Assembly (NCBI GenBank): GCA_003151665.1
Contig: PLYD01000086.1
Location: forward strand, 1 to 7,007
Length of the DNA: 7,007 nucleotides
Origin: Candidatus Dormiibacterota bacterium
Lineage (GTDB): Bacteria > Chloroflexota > Dormibacteria > Dormibacterales > Dormibacteraceae
Reading direction: 5' to 3'
The stretch's first letter is position 1. Each line of letters starts with the position of its first letter. The notes beneath the pieces are model-generated. The model was not told where the DNA came from. It saw nothing but the letters and a program-made list of their open reading frames with translations, and ran no database searches. The position numbers and the translations under genes were made by a program. Shown here piece after piece: positions 6,471 through 7,007 of the stretch.

Positions 6471-6482
6471 ACTTCGCCTGAG

Positions 6483-7007
6483 CTAGGACGCGAGTTCGCC
6501 CACCGCTTCGCTGAACACCTCATCGTGCCGGTCCACATCCTCTTTGGTCGTCGCCGGCGACATCAGCGCCATGTTGTGGAACGGTGTCAGGGATATTCCA
6601 CGGTTCAACAGGTACAGATGGATGAGATCCTCGAGCTCGGTGTCGGCGCTGGCCGCCGACTCGGTGCCGTTGCGCGGGGCAGGGTCGGCAAAGCGGTACT
6701 CGGCGCGCGCTCCGAGCTGACTCAGTGACCAGGGCAGGCGGTGCTGATCGATCAGTGACTGCACGCCGGCCTCGAAGTACGTTGCGGTGTCTATCATCTG
6801 TTCGAAGGCACCGTCGGTCAGCACGTGCTCCAGTGTGGCCCGGGTGGCCGCGATCGACAACGGGTTGCCGGCCAGGGTGCCGCCGACCGCCCATGTCGAC
6901 GAGGTCAAGATCACTGCGAGCCAGGGCGCGGTCGGCGAACTCAGCACTGAGCCCGTACGCGCCCATCGGGATCCCACCGGCAATCGACTTGCCGATGACC
7001 AGGATGT
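6483..7007 (-). pseudogene. Class III aminotransferase, 3' part, frameshifted
   Basis: This is the C-terminal portion of a PLP-dependent class III aminotransferase, closest in pattern to the glutamate-1-semialdehyde aminomutase-like group. The substrate is not clear. The 5' portion reads ILVIGKSIAGGIPMGAYG, with the PLP-binding lysine encoded at 6988-6990, followed by LSAEFADRALARSDLDLVDM. Near 6885-6892 the homologous sequence jumps to another frame: VGGTLAGNPLSIAATRATLE continues there and runs to LTPFHNMALMSPATTKEDVD and the TAG at 6483-6485. Neither frame alone contains both halves. A two-base loss from a GGC repeat, or a one-base gain, would explain this. The result is either a broken gene or a sequencing/assembly error. 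The start and N-terminal domain lie beyond the window. The gene converges on the ribosomal operon and is not part of it. Confidence 0.75.

Larger units (their letters stand above)
6290..6482. other. Convergent intergenic region with several hairpins
   Basis: This 193-base stretch lies between two converging genes. I see no credible coding sequence or tRNA in it. It holds four inverted repeats: 6300-6312 (TGCCA/TGGCA), 6317-6337, 6415-6439 and 6441-6470. The second and fourth are listed separately as terminator candidates. The third, 6415-6439, pairs GAGC with GCTC and TGCGGC with GCCGCA across one C-C mismatch around a GAA loop, with no T-run on either side. The middle part, about 6340-6410, is less GC-rich and shows no recognisable element. 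Confidence 0.6.

Noticed and set aside
6441..6728. + strand open frame of 95 codons downstream of the phosphatase
   Set aside because: Its start lies in the hairpin at 6441-6470 and the rest is antisense to the aminotransferase, whose conserved motifs on the - strand explain the sequence.
6520..6966. - strand frame running from MGAYGLSAEF to a stop at 6520 as a separate gene
   Set aside because: Only its first residues, up to about LDLVDMGG, match the aminotransferase. After the frameshift it becomes arginine-rich nonsense while the true homologous sequence continues in the other frame.

Overview
This window is the 3' half of a large, conserved ribosomal-protein operon from a GC-rich bacterium. 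The + strand order is map, infA, rpmJ, rpsM, rpsK, rpsD, rpoA, rplQ, truA, rplM, rpsI. It is followed by a tyrosine-phosphatase-like gene, a 193-base convergent intergenic region, and the 3' part of a class III aminotransferase gene on the - strand. The gene order, with truA between rplQ and rplM-rpsI, is typical of Gram-positive/Terrabacteria genomes, and GC-rich codon use with frequent GTG/TTG starts points to an Actinobacteria-like lineage. S4 keeps a four-cysteine zinc motif, as in Thermus and unlike Mycobacterium S4. This suggests a deep-branching actinobacterial (Thermoleophilia-like) or Chloroflexota-like organism, but the lineage is inferred and not proven.

Layout: 6-782 map; 783-827 a short gap holding a candidate promoter that would give a leaderless infA; 828-3925 a tightly packed block (infA, rpmJ, rpsM, rpsK, rpsD, rpoA, rplQ) with overlaps or gaps of at most 17 bases; 3926-3967 a small gap with a weak hairpin; 3968-5558 truA, rplM, rpsI; 5561-6289 a phosphatase starting 2 bases after rpsI; 6290-6482 a non-coding region rich in hairpins; 6483-7007 (-) an aminotransferase 3' end that is split between two frames.

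The block makes the initiation machinery (IF1), the 30S proteins S13, S11, S4 and S9, the 50S proteins L36, L17 and L13, the RNA polymerase alpha subunit, the N-terminal methionine processing enzyme and the tRNA pseudouridine synthase TruA. It therefore couples ribosome supply to transcription capacity and to protein and tRNA maturation. Most of the window is ordinary core genome. The points deserving a second look are the likely leaderless GTG-started infA with a divergent IF1 loop, the MptpB-like phosphatase appended to the ribosomal operon, and the frameshift in the aminotransferase. I see no evidence for a new multi-gene system, CRISPR array, mobile element or RNA gene here.
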